Source of the DNA: Paenibacillus ottowii
GTDB lineage: Bacteria; Bacillota; Bacilli; Paenibacillales; Paenibacillaceae
Assembly: GCF_006874425.1 (NCBI RefSeq)
Contig: NZ_VIJZ01000013.1
Location: forward strand, 42,116-106,115
Reading direction: 5' to 3'
DNA length: 64,000 bases
The position numbers were made by a program, and so were the translations under genes. Within the stretch, counting starts at the first letter, position 1, and each line of letters begins with the position of its first letter. Shown piece by piece: positions 50,972 to 59,337 of the stretch. The notes below the pieces were generated by a model. The model did no database searches. It was not told where the DNA came from and saw nothing but the letters and a program-made list of their open reading frames with translations.

Positions 50972-50980
50972 ATGCTATAA
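50972..50980 (+). promoter_or_regulatory. Extended -10 promoter of the response regulator operon
   Basis: TGCTATAAT: a perfect TATAAT (50975-50980) preceded by TGN, with no good -35. A second possible promoter, TTGAAA (50905-50910) with TATAAG (50928-50933) at 17-base spacing, lies upstream. Confidence 0.6.
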
Positions 50981-51021
50981 TGCCCATTACATAAAAGAAA
51001 AACGATAAGTAGGTGTCTAGG

Positions 51022-51696
51022 ATGAAAACAAATGTGCTCTACATCGAGGATGACCAAGATATTGGTGCTTGGACACATCAGTATTTGGAAGAGCGGAATT
51101 ACGCTATAACCTGGCTTCGCAGCGGGGAGGGGGCTGTGGAAGCTGCTCATACGTGCCAGCTCGTGATTCTGGACGTGATGTTACCCGGTCTGGACGGATT
51201 TACCATTGGGAAGAGGCTCAAGAAGGAATACCCAGAGCTTCCCATTCTTATGTTGTCTGCCCGTACGTCCATTGACGACAAACTGCAAGGGCTGGATTTC
51301 GCAGACGATTATGTGACAAAGCCCTTTCACCCCGATGAACTCATAGCACGTATGGAGATTTTGCTGCGGCGATCAGGAAGCGCTCCGGAAGAATCATTGC
51401 AATTGGGGCATCTGTCTGTGTTTCCTCCAGATAACCGTATTGTAAATCGTGATACCGGGGAGGAAATTACGCTAACAGGCAAGCAATATCATATTTTTGC
51501 TTATTTGCTACGGCATTTGGGCCAGATTATGACGAAGGAACAAATGTATGAGGCGGTATGGGGAGATCCATATATCGACGGAGACAAAACCTTAATGGTC
51601 CACATCCGGCACTTGCGGGAAAAGCTGGAGATTGATCCTGCGGCACCTCGTATCATTGAGACGATCCGCGGTGTAGGTTATCGGGTGAAAGCATAA
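51022..51696 (+). CDS. OmpR-family response regulator of an antimicrobial-peptide resistance system
   Basis: A 224-residue regulator. Receiver: E9/D10/D11 acidic patch (YIEDDQD), phosphoacceptor in VILDVMLPGLDGF, K in DYVTKPFHPDEL. The OmpR winged helix follows (LTGKQYHIFAYLLRHLGQIMTKEQMYEAVWGDPYIDGDKTLMVHIRHLREKL). The ATG at 51022 follows AAGTAGGTG. It overlaps the kinase gene by one base and heads a five-gene run: regulator, kinase, ABC ATPase, two permeases. That layout matches CprRK-CprABC and lantibiotic-immunity systems of Firmicutes. Confidence 0.88.
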   Translation: MKTNVLYIEDDQDIGAWTHQYLEERNYAITWLRSGEGAVEAAHTCQLVILDVMLPGLDGFTIGKRLKKEYPELPILMLSARTSIDDKLQGLDFADDYVTKPFHPDELIARMEILLRRSGSAPEESLQLGHLSVFPPDNRIVNRDTGEEITLTGKQYHIFAYLLRHLGQIMTKEQMYEAVWGDPYIDGDKTLMVHIRHLREKLEIDPAAPRIIETIRGVGYRVKA

Positions 51697-53126
51697 TGAG
51701 CGGTATGCGTAAGAGGTGGGTAAGGTTGCATCGCAACTCCCGTTCAGGTCAGAAGGGGCGGTTTCGTAATTCACTGTTGTTCCGCTATCTGGTCATTATT
51801 GTGTTTGCTATGATGCTGTTGCCCATTGTATTGCCTGTTACAACCTTGATATATAGCATACTGTTGAATTTGCAGACAGATGTCAAGCCCAAGAATCCTT
51901 ACTATCCCTCTACGACCCAAACTGAACATAGCTGGCACCGAGAAGCTATCGCCTTGAAGGGAGCTAGTCCAGAGCAAGTTTCAGCCCGTCTGCGCAAAAT
52001 ACAGCAGGATATGTTCCCGGATTCACAAATATTTTGGGTCGATACCGCAGGGTTAACCAAATTAGAGCTGCCAACCCAACCTAACCTTCCAAAACAATGG
52101 AGCGCGGCGCAGGCTATAGCTTTTATGAAACAAGCCAGCTCTGAGGGGCCGTTTACGGTGGTGGCCTTTATTGGTGGGGGCAAGGATGATGTGAACCAGG
52201 GCTATATGGTATTAAAAGTGCCCCGTTCGTTTTTCGAACATCCGACTAGTGACAACGGCATGTTGATGTATTATCTCCTTTTTATTCTATTGGTTTTGGG
52301 AGCTTTTATATTCGTATCCCTTCTGTTTTTTGGAGGCATTCGGCGGAGGTTGTTGCAACTTCAAGCCGCCATGTCGCAGCGAGGAGAGGATGGAATGCCC
52401 ATCCTTGTTGCCACTGGACGTCCGGATGAAATCGGCAAACTGGAGGAGGCGTTTAATCGGATGGTTGAGCAGTTGGCAGAAAGTCGAGGACGTGAGCGTC
52501 AGGAGGAAGAGCTGCGGAAAAGACTGGTCGCCGATCTATCACACGATATTCGAACGCCGCTTACAGTTGTGCGTAGCCATCTGTATACCCTGGATGCGGA
52601 AAATCTCAGCAGTAGAGGGAAGCAGTCGGTTACATTGATGGAAAATAAGTTAAAGGACCTTGGGAGTCTGATCGACAATTTGCTGACCTATAATCTCCTA
52701 TCCAGTGGCAAATACACCATGAATAACGAACCGCGTGATATTTTGCGGCTGGTGCGTGAGTGTGCGGCCAGCTGGTACCCGGTGTGGGAAAAAGAAGGCT
52801 TTGAAGTGGATATCGATTTGCCCGAGCATAGTCTGGTGTGGAATGTCGATGAGCAAGGCTTCCGCCGTCTGCTGGACAATCTCTTTCAAAATGTAGTTCG
52901 TCATGCTGCCTCAGGCCGATATATTGGTATTCAAGTTCAGAAGGATAACGGGAGAGAGGCATTGGTCATTGCGGATAAAGGCCCGGGAATGGAACAGCAA
53001 TCCAGTGAAAAAGGAGCTGGAATTGGCTTGGCAATTACAGAACTATTGGCCCGCGAAATGAATTTAGAGAGGGAGATTCTCAGTTCATCAGCCGGGACAC
53101 GAATCCGTTTTTTAAACAAAACTTAA
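51696..53126 (+). CDS. Sensor histidine kinase partner of the OmpR-type regulator
   Basis: A 476-residue membrane kinase. Basic N terminus (17 of the first 25 residues polar or charged), first helix about 28-55, extracellular loop about 56-188, second helix about 189-215. Then HAMP (RPDEIGKLEEAFNRMVEQL), HisKA with His in LSHDIRTPLTVVRSHLYTL, and HATPase (NLFQNVVRHA, ADKGPGM, GAGIGLAITELLA). The loop of about 130 residues is longer than in BceS-type kinases, so direct sensing of a peptide is conceivable. Start codon ATG overlaps the regulator stop (TAATG). Confidence 0.9.
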   Translation: MSGMRKRWVRLHRNSRSGQKGRFRNSLLFRYLVIIVFAMMLLPIVLPVTTLIYSILLNLQTDVKPKNPYYPSTTQTEHSWHREAIALKGASPEQVSARLRKIQQDMFPDSQIFWVDTAGLTKLELPTQPNLPKQWSAAQAIAFMKQASSEGPFTVVAFIGGGKDDVNQGYMVLKVPRSFFEHPTSDNGMLMYYLLFILLVLGAFIFVSLLFFGGIRRRLLQLQAAMSQRGEDGMPILVATGRPDEIGKLEEAFNRMVEQLAESRGRERQEEELRKRLVADLSHDIRTPLTVVRSHLYTLDAENLSSRGKQSVTLMENKLKDLGSLIDNLLTYNLLSSGKYTMNNEPRDILRLVRECAASWYPVWEKEGFEVDIDLPEHSLVWNVDEQGFRRLLDNLFQNVVRHAASGRYIGIQVQKDNGREALVIADKGPGMEQQSSEKGAGIGLAITELLAREMNLEREILSSSAGTRIRFLNKT

Positions 53127-53176
53127 ACTCAAAGTTCCCTTGGCTTTAAACTTGGCACGTTACGATAGGTGTCGAG

Positions 53177-54103
53177 GTGAGGAACTTGAACGAATTAATC
53201 ATTGAAACGAACGGTCTCAGCAAAATATACAAAGGCCGCGCTGCGGTTAATCAGCTGGACCTGAAAATAGCGCGGGGAGATATTTACGGATTTCTTGGAC
53301 CCAATGGAGCAGGGAAAACGACAACGATCCGCATGCTGCTCGGGCTTATCCGTCCAACCCGAGGAACGATCCGTATATTCGGCAAGGATATTCGCAGACA
53401 TAGACTCGATATTTTGCGTAAAGTCGGTTCATTGGTAGAGTATCCTTCGTATTATGGTCATTTGAACGCCATCGAAAATCTGGAGGCTATTCGTCGTATT
53501 TTGAATGTGCCTAAAGATAACATTACAGAAGTATTGGAGGTCGTTCGGCTGACCAAGCACGCCAAACGCCCGGTAAAAGGCTACTCGCTGGGAATGAAGC
53601 AGAGACTTGGTATTGCAGCTGCCCTGCTCGGTAATCCCGAAATGCTTATTTTGGACGAGCCAACGAATGGTTTGGACCCCGAGGGCATTCAGGAAATGCG
53701 CGAATTGATCCAGGCGATGCCTAAGCAGCGGGGAATCACTGTGCTGGTATCCAGTCATCTGCTAAGCGAGGTAGAGCATATGGCGAATACCGTCGGCATT
53801 ATTCGTGAAGGACAACTGGTCTTCCAAAATACGATTCACAATCTCCGCCAGGAGTCCGCAGGGGGGATTCGGATTGTGGTATCGGAGCCGGAAGCAGCCC
53901 AATTGATTGCACGTGAACAGGGCTACCATTCAGTGAAGGACGGGGCAGCACTGAATTTTGACAACATGAATGATGCCGCTGTTGCGCTGCTGGTCAGAAG
54001 ATTGGTCGAAAACACACATGCTGTATATCGTGTGGAGGAACGCCGCAAATCGCTGGAGGATATGTTCATGCAGGTGGTAGGCAAAGGAGGGGGCTCCCTA
54101 TGA
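53177..54103 (+). CDS. ABC transporter ATPase, BcrA/lantibiotic-immunity type
   Basis: A 308-residue ATPase. Walker A is GPNGAGKTTTIRMLLGL, the signature YSLGMKQRLGIAAALLG, Walker B MLILDEPTNGLDPEGI and the switch His in VSSHLLSEVEHMA. This motif set (especially YSLGMKQRLGIA) belongs to BcrA/MutF/NukF exporters of bacitracin or lantibiotics. The C-terminal 90 residues form the usual regulatory domain ending in EERRKSLEDMFMQVV. GTG start; GATAGG lies 7 bases upstream. It overlaps the next gene by 4 bases (ATGA). Confidence 0.9.
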   Translation: MRNLNELIIETNGLSKIYKGRAAVNQLDLKIARGDIYGFLGPNGAGKTTTIRMLLGLIRPTRGTIRIFGKDIRRHRLDILRKVGSLVEYPSYYGHLNAIENLEAIRRILNVPKDNITEVLEVVRLTKHAKRPVKGYSLGMKQRLGIAAALLGNPEMLILDEPTNGLDPEGIQEMRELIQAMPKQRGITVLVSSHLLSEVEHMANTVGIIREGQLVFQNTIHNLRQESAGGIRIVVSEPEAAQLIAREQGYHSVKDGAALNFDNMNDAAVALLVRRLVENTHAVYRVEERRKSLEDMFMQVVGKGGGSL

Positions 54104-54816
54104 TGCTGCGAGCGCTGACAGCGGATCTGCTCAAAGCACGCAGAAAGGGAATCTGGTTCCTGGTGTTCCTTGGTCCTCTTGGACTGGTGGCCATGCAGGG
54201 ACTGAACTTTGGGCTCCGCTATGACTATCTGATTCCGCGATACAAGGGCCGCTTATGGGAAAGCTTGATGGATAACATCGCGCTGTTTGTTCCCCTTGCG
54301 CTGGTGCTAGGAGCCACGATGGTTGCTTCCATGTTGGCGAATGTGGAGCATACCTCTAACTCCTGGAAACAGCTGCTGGCTTTACCTATTTCCAAGTCCA
54401 GTGTTTATATGGCAAAGCTAACCCTGGCCATTGGAATGCTGTGCGTGTCCTGTCTACTCTTGACGGTAGGGACTTGGACCTTGGGGATGCTTCTTGGCTT
54501 TGGGGGAGAGACCGTGCCGATTGGGGAGCTACTGCGGCTCGGATTTTGGCCTTTGGGTGGCACGCTGCCTATACTCGTATTGTTGTTGTGGCTAACGGTC
54601 ACGTTCCATAATCAAGCGCTGCCTGTAACACTGGGCATTACGTTAGGCGTTGGCAGCTTGTTTGCTTCCCAACTGTCGGAATGGTTTCCGCTGGCTTGGC
54701 CGCAATTCGCCTGGGTTGCGCCACAAGCATGGATATTCGCGTCCATCGGATGCGCAACAGGTATAATTCTCAGCCTGCTGACCGCAGCTCATTTTAGCCG
54801 AAAGGATGTGGCGTAA
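54100..54816 (+). CDS. ABC transporter permease 1, lantibiotic-immunity (MutE/EpiE/BcrB) type
   Basis: A 238-residue protein with six helices. MLRALTADLLKARRKGIWFLVFLGPLG is the family's short amphipathic start. EHTSNSWKQLLALPISKSSVYMAKLTLA (about 85-112) is the hallmark loop of MutE/EpiE-type immunity permeases. Overlaps both neighbours (ATGA with the ATPase; TAATG with the second permease). It pumps peptide antibiotics out of the membrane with the ATPase and the second permease. Confidence 0.88.
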   Translation: MMLRALTADLLKARRKGIWFLVFLGPLGLVAMQGLNFGLRYDYLIPRYKGRLWESLMDNIALFVPLALVLGATMVASMLANVEHTSNSWKQLLALPISKSSVYMAKLTLAIGMLCVSCLLLTVGTWTLGMLLGFGGETVPIGELLRLGFWPLGGTLPILVLLLWLTVTFHNQALPVTLGITLGVGSLFASQLSEWFPLAWPQFAWVAPQAWIFASIGCATGIILSLLTAAHFSRKDVA

Positions 54817-55544
54817 TGTTCGGAAGATACGTACGGCTACTTTCTGTCGAACGCATGAAAATGGCAAAATCGCCCGTCTGGCTGCTTGCGCTCGTCAGTC
54901 CAGCAATTGCCGTACTGATTGGTTTGCTGGCCAATCCAGGAGGAAACTGGCTGTTGCTGTTGGCGGCCATGCTTACAATACATGCAATGCTGTTTCTGCC
55001 GATGCTGACCGCTGTGTATGGGTCTCTTGTCTGTCGTTTTGAGCATGGGGGCGGCGGCTGGAAGCAGCTGATGTCGTTGCCGTTATCCCGCACGGGTCTG
55101 TACGCAGCCAAGCTGACCATCATTATGGCTATGGTCGGTTTAACCCAGCTCCTGTTCGGAGTAGCGCTGCTGGGTGTTGGAGCTGCACAGGGGATGAACG
55201 GACCGATTCCTTGGGCCGTAATCGCCCAAAGCCTGCTTGCAGGCTGGGTTGCATGTTTGCCGCTGGCTGCCCTGCAACTGATGGTGTCCTTTTTGTGGTC
55301 CAGCTTTGCTGCACCACTTGCTTTGAATTTCGTCTTCACCGTGCCCAATATGCTGGTCGCCAACTCTCAGACCTATGGTCCGTACTATCCATGGACCCAG
55401 CCTCTATTGGCGATGATGCCGAGTGGGGGGGACAACTTCGGGGCGTTCATGGTGCCAACGGATACACTCTTGACGGTGGTACTGGGTAGCTTTGTCGTGT
55501 TTGGGTTGGCCGGCCTGACGTTATTTCGTTATAAAGAGATATAA
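54816..55544 (+). CDS. ABC transporter permease 2, lantibiotic-immunity (MutG/EpiG) type
   Basis: A 242-residue six-helix protein, homologous in plan to the preceding permease: MFGRYVRLLSVERMKMAKSPVWLLALVSP at the start and FEHGGGGWKQLMSLPLSRTGLYAAKLT (about 73-99) as the same conserved loop. The pair of unlike permeases plus one ATPase is typical of Mut/Epi/Cpr FEG exporters. Its start overlaps the first permease's stop. A strong terminator closes the operon. Confidence 0.88.
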   Translation: MFGRYVRLLSVERMKMAKSPVWLLALVSPAIAVLIGLLANPGGNWLLLLAAMLTIHAMLFLPMLTAVYGSLVCRFEHGGGGWKQLMSLPLSRTGLYAAKLTIIMAMVGLTQLLFGVALLGVGAAQGMNGPIPWAVIAQSLLAGWVACLPLAALQLMVSFLWSSFAAPLALNFVFTVPNMLVANSQTYGPYYPWTQPLLAMMPSGGDNFGAFMVPTDTLLTVVLGSFVVFGLAGLTLFRYKEI

Positions 55545-55563
55545 AATGAAATGTAGGAACTGC

Positions 55564-55604
55564 AAAAAGCTCCTTACCCTAAATGAGGGTAAAGAGCTTT
55601 TTTT
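55564..55604 (+). terminator. Terminator of the peptide-resistance operon
   Basis: AAAGCTCCTTACCCT, 5-base loop, AGGGTAAAGAGCTTT, then seven T's; one mismatch. Confidence 0.9.
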
Positions 55605-55650
55605 GCTGTACTACAGGTTCGTGTTTTGAATTAGGGTACTTGCTATTGGA

Positions 55651-56607
55651 TTATACTAAGTCTGAAATGGCGCGAATATTTTCGCTGATCAGGCGGCAAG
55701 AGGCGTCGAACTTGGCTAGTTCTTCTGGATTTAGCTCAAGCTCGATAATCTCCTGAATTCCTCTACTGCCGATGATTGCTGGAACGCCTGTACAGACATC
55801 CGTGTGTCCGTACTCGCCATCCAATACCGCAGAGATGGCTATAATTTTACCATCGTCATTCAAGATGGAACGGGTAATGTACGCTAGCGCATTGGCAATA
55901 CCGAAATAAGTGGCACCTTTGCGGGTGAAAATCTCCCAACCGGCATTCCTTGTTTTACGGGCGATGTCATCCAGATCAACATGCCTGAATCGTTCTTTAT
56001 GCTGACGCAAAATGTGCAAGAGCGGCTTGCCGCCAATCGTGACGTGTGACCAGGCCACGAATTGGGATTCGCCATGCTCGCCCAAGGCATACCCCTGTAC
56101 ACTGCGTGGATCAATGGAAAATACCTCAGAAAGCAGCGTCTTGAGCCGGGATGAGTCAATAGAGGTGCCCGTACCAATCACCTTATTGCGTGGCAGACCG
56201 GAAATACTCTGCACAAGGTAAGTGACAATGTCGACAGGATTAGCGGCGATAACGAAAATACCGTCGAAACCGCCCTCCATAATAGCTGTCACAATCTCTC
56301 TGGTGATACGCACGGCGTCGTCCAATACAGATAGGCGGTCTTGACCCGGTTTAGGGTTGGATCCAGCTGTTATAATCACAACATCCATATCCGTACAGTC
56401 TGCATATGTGCCTGCACGGACCTTGGTGCGTGTAGATGTAAAATCCATACAATGAGACAGATCCAGTGCGTGGGCCAAAGCTCGATCATACGTGCGGTCA
56501 ATCATCATGATTTCATCACAAATGGACTGATTGACCATTGAGTAGGCACAGCTCGAACCGACCATTCCCGCGCCGACAATCGCTACTTTCCTTGCCTTCC
56601 CCTTCAT
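55651..56607 (-). CDS. ldh: L-lactate dehydrogenase family protein
   Basis: A 318-residue NAD-dependent 2-hydroxyacid dehydrogenase. VAIVGAGMVGSSCAYSMV is the Rossmann motif and ANPVDIVTYLV the core. ALGEHGES carries the proton-relay His, and GTGTSIDSSRLK carries the paired Asp and Arg. In the substrate loop TAGSNPKPGQDRL the catalytic Arg is present, but the specificity position that is Gln in typical LDH (AGANQKPGETR) is Pro here. So lactate/pyruvate specificity is likely but not certain; a 2-hydroxyisocaproate or related activity is possible. GAGGAGG precedes the ATG by 8 bases. No Rex box recognised. Confidence 0.85.
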   Translation of the reverse strand: MKGKARKVAIVGAGMVGSSCAYSMVNQSICDEIMMIDRTYDRALAHALDLSHCMDFTSTRTKVRAGTYADCTDMDVVIITAGSNPKPGQDRLSVLDDAVRITREIVTAIMEGGFDGIFVIAANPVDIVTYLVQSISGLPRNKVIGTGTSIDSSRLKTLLSEVFSIDPRSVQGYALGEHGESQFVAWSHVTIGGKPLLHILRQHKERFRHVDLDDIARKTRNAGWEIFTRKGATYFGIANALAYITRSILNDDGKIIAISAVLDGEYGHTDVCTGVPAIIGSRGIQEIIELELNPEELAKFDASCRLISENIRAISDLV

Positions 56608-57142
56608 TTATGTTTCCTCCTCGTTCCAGCGAACGTTAATATGCTACAAATTATGCCTGAAATCCATTTTACGTTACATAACATAACATATTGCTGATCT
56701 TTTGAAAATATCCATTTTTTTGTCTTCATTCCGATAAATTAAAAACGAACGGAGAATAAGGGGAGTAATTTAGGATGAATAAAAAGAAATAGCGTGAATT
56801 ATCCATATTTTTATTGGAAGACAAGATATAATGTATTCATTTATTTATAAGTTATTTTTGTATGAATTATAACATGTACTATATCCATGGAAGAAATGTT
56901 GCCATGAGAGTATTAGAAGTATGACATTTATGTGACGTTCTTAAAGAGCCTCGTGTGTATATAGTGGAGAGTCATTCTCAGCGATGTCGCTTCTTGTACG
57001 TTTTTAAATTATTCGTTTATGACAAAGGTTCTTAGCAGTCTGCAATATTAGAACTATTTTGCCAAAGGATTTCCAATGGTTTCCGCGAATCCTACATATA
57101 CAAGCTTTTTCTTTCCATACCATCCGGGGAGGTAATGATTAA
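56608..57142. other. Long A/T-rich intergenic region between ldh and the MerR-type gene
   Basis: A 535-base divergent interval with no convincing reading frame, RNA gene or strong hairpin. It must hold the promoters of ldh (minus) and of the MerR/coiled-coil gene (plus). I cannot pick a confident -35/-10 pair for either, nor a Rex or FNR site. Confidence 0.6.
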
Positions 57143-57958
57143 ATGGAAGAAAGCAAGTCGACGACGGAAGCAGCAAAGCAACTGGGAATCGGGGCAAGTA
57201 CCCTTCGTAAATATGCAGCGGCGCTGGAGGAACAGGGGTATGTGTTTCAGCGTTCCGCTAATCAGTCTAGAATGTTCAGTGCTGAGGATGTTGAGTGCTT
57301 GAAGGTGATGCGAAGGGCGTTGCGTGAGCAGCATATGACGATGGAGCAATCAGTTCAGATGGTACTTGAGAGAATAACCGCTCCCTTCCAACAGGAGGAT
57401 GAAGAATTCCGCTTGCCACCCGTCTCGGATGCTGAGTCACTGACCGCAACCTGGCAAGAAATAATGGCGGCGGCTGAGGGCCGAGAAGAGATGACCATTC
57501 AGACGGAAGCTGCTGCTACGGTTGAACTGACAGCGTTAGAAGATGAAATGAGTGTTCAGGAATTGCCGGAGGAACCCATGCAACCGCAGGGGCAGTTTCA
57601 GGCTTTGACACCAGCCATTGAATATAGATTGACGCAAACATCTGTACCCGAACAAACGCAGGAGTCCGTAGAGCAACCAGAGCTGGCGCAGATGCAGGAT
57701 ATGGTGCAAACCGCTTTATTAGAAATGCGGAGCCGTTTGGAAGAACTGGAAGCAGAGCATAGCCGTTTGGTGGAGAAAAATGTTAGCTTATCTAACCAGC
57801 TGGAGGACCATAAACGTTGGATGAAAGAGAGGGTCGAAGAAGAAAGGGATCGACAGTTAATTACCAATTTACGTACCTACCAGGGCCGACAACGTAAATC
57901 GCGCAGTTCGCTGCTGTCCTGGCTCGGTCTGACACCGCGTAGCCGTAGAGAGGCATAA
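57143..57958 (+). CDS. MerR-type helix-turn-helix protein with C-terminal coiled coil
   Basis: A 271-residue protein. The N terminus is a MerR-like winged helix (TEAAKQLGIGASTLRKYAAALEEQGYVFQRSANQSRMFSAEDVECLKVM). The middle (about 85-180) is acidic and Gln/Glu/Pro-rich, apparently disordered. A coiled coil follows (about 185-240, ALLEMRSRLEELEAEHSRLVEKNVSLSNQLEDHKRWM), then a basic C terminus (RQRKSRSSLLSWLG). The plan resembles RacA-like chromosome-anchoring proteins and many uncharacterised Bacillales proteins. Target unknown. GGGGAGG precedes the ATG. Monocistronic. Confidence 0.75.
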   Translation: MEESKSTTEAAKQLGIGASTLRKYAAALEEQGYVFQRSANQSRMFSAEDVECLKVMRRALREQHMTMEQSVQMVLERITAPFQQEDEEFRLPPVSDAESLTATWQEIMAAAEGREEMTIQTEAAATVELTALEDEMSVQELPEEPMQPQGQFQALTPAIEYRLTQTSVPEQTQESVEQPELAQMQDMVQTALLEMRSRLEELEAEHSRLVEKNVSLSNQLEDHKRWMKERVEEERDRQLITNLRTYQGRQRKSRSSLLSWLGLTPRSRREA

Positions 57959-57973
57959 CGATCATTATTTTGT

Positions 57974-58016
57974 CTAAAAGACCATCAGCCCTTTTTGGTT
58001 CTGATGGTCTTTTAGC
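57974..58016 (+). terminator. Terminator of the MerR-type gene
   Basis: CTAAAAGACCATCAG (57974-57988) and CTGATGGTCTTTTAG (58001-58015): perfect 15-base stem. Confidence 0.88.
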
Positions 58017-58317
58017 GTATTGTGTTTGTTCGCTTTGAGGCACGAGGCGTTGGGGTCTGACTTACTTCGAAGATTAATAATTCCTGATTTGATATGGAAA
58101 AGTATAAAGAAGAGATAAGAGGAATCCTTAATTTTATGTAGAAGTATCTTTTAAATCTACAAGGTTCAATGGTGTATTCTTCGAAATCACAGTAAAAAAC
58201 AATCAGAAGCGGTCGTTCAGAATTATCAAGTCATGACGGGAATGTATTTAACATCATTTAGAAGAAAACATTCAAATAAAAAGATGAAACTCTTTTGTTA
58301 AAGGCAGGAGAAATTCG

Positions 58318-58899
58318 ATGAAGAAACAAACGGAAGATATGAAGCTAAGTAAAATAATGAGCAAAATGCTGCGACACAAGCCTGAGGAATCCGGGCTTAA
58401 GTTAGACATTACAGATGGCTCCTGTACTGTAGAACACTTACTTCAAATCATTCAAAGCTTGCCAGGCTGGTCAGGTGTAAAACAGACTGATATTGAGCGG
58501 ATCGTGCGCAATTCAGATAAGCAGCGTTTTGAAATCCATAACGGTAGAATCAGAGCTAGATATGGACATAGCTATCAAAAGATAGAGTATACTCCCGGGA
58601 ATCCACCAGATGTACTATACCATGGTACGAATAAGCAAGCATTGCCATTTATTATGGCAGATGGTTTAGATCCTGTGGGGAGACAGTATGTACATTTATC
58701 TGAAAGCACTAACTTTGCAGCATTGGCAGGGAGCCGAAGAGGTGAATTGGTCATGCTCAAGGTAAACACGATTAAAGCAAGAGAAGAGGGGATCGCCTTT
58801 TATTATGCAGGGCATGAAGTATGGCTAGCCGAGTGGATTCCTTGGGAATTGTGCAGTATTGATGATGAGGAAAGCAACAGTGGAGAGGTTAATACATAA
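58318..58899 (+). CDS. kptA: RNA 2'-phosphotransferase, Tpt1/KptA family
   Basis: A 193-residue NAD-dependent enzyme that removes an internal 2'-phosphate from RNA by ADP-ribosylation. LSKIMSKMLRHKPE gives the catalytic Arg-His pair (R19, H20). RIRARYGHS (about 77-85) and LYHGTNKQALPFI are the NAD and RNA-binding motifs, and YVHLSESTNFAALAGSRRGE holds a further conserved Arg. Full length. In yeast this finishes tRNA splicing; bacteria have no such pathway, so the natural substrate here is unknown. GGCAGGAG precedes the ATG. Isolated from any tRNA or RNA ligase gene in view. Confidence 0.9.
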   Translation: MKKQTEDMKLSKIMSKMLRHKPEESGLKLDITDGSCTVEHLLQIIQSLPGWSGVKQTDIERIVRNSDKQRFEIHNGRIRARYGHSYQKIEYTPGNPPDVLYHGTNKQALPFIMADGLDPVGRQYVHLSESTNFAALAGSRRGELVMLKVNTIKAREEGIAFYYAGHEVWLAEWIPWELCSIDDEESNSGEVNT

Positions 58900-58919
58900 T
58901 GCTAGTCCCCAAAATAAAC

Positions 58920-58948
58920 AGGCATTCGCCGCAAAAATGGGGGAATGC
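58920..58948 (+). terminator. Hairpin after kptA
   Basis: GGCATTC (58921-58927) and GAATGCC (58941-58947) arms; weak T tail (CCCCCTT), so termination is only probable. Confidence 0.5.
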
Positions 58949-59013
58949 CCCCTTACACATTAGACCAGGTCTACATACAATGATTCTGTAAATGAGCGAA
59001 AGGAGTGCTGCAC

Positions 59014-59124
59014 ATGAGTGGCGTAGGCGGTTGGGGTCACGGTATGGGAGCCTGGACATCTGTAGGAGCGATTCTGGTACTATTTATATTGCTGGTGATT
59101 ATCTCCAAAACCCTGTTTCTATAA
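59014..59124 (+). CDS. YjcZ-like 36-residue membrane peptide
   Basis: Reads MSGVGGWGHGMGAWTSVGAI then LVLFILLVIISKTLFL. A Gly-rich N terminus followed by one hydrophobic helix is the plan of the YjcZ family of tiny sporulation-associated membrane proteins in Bacillales. GAAAGGAG lies 8 bases before the ATG and a strong terminator follows at 59192. The two histidine/tryptophan-containing Gly repeats are a variation on the usual Gly/Tyr stretch. Function unknown. Confidence 0.8.
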   Translation: MSGVGGWGHGMGAWTSVGAILVLFILLVIISKTLFL

Positions 59125-59191
59125 TTTCGGTCATAGCCGATTTCCTGTGAAATACACTGATGTTGCTCTACATGACGAAGGGCGCACAATA

Positions 59192-59230
59192 ATAAAGCGA
59201 AGACCCTGATGAGATGGGTCTTCGCTTTAT
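59192..59230. terminator. Bidirectional terminator between the YjcZ-like gene and gntK
   Basis: ATAAAGCGAAGACCC (59192-59206) and GGGTCTTCGCTTTAT (59216-59230): perfect 15-base stem. Confidence 0.88.
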
Positions 59231-59337
59231 AAGTTTAAGGAGCCTATGGCTTCGCTGCTTGGTTTACATTATATTTCGTCACTGTTTTCTGTGGTGTGGA
59301 TAGGAATTGGTGTAATGACGATGTTTATTCTTGTAAC

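Noticed and set aside
56608..57142. Rex or FNR operator upstream of ldh
   Set aside because: Partial TGTGA-like strings only; no full palindrome.
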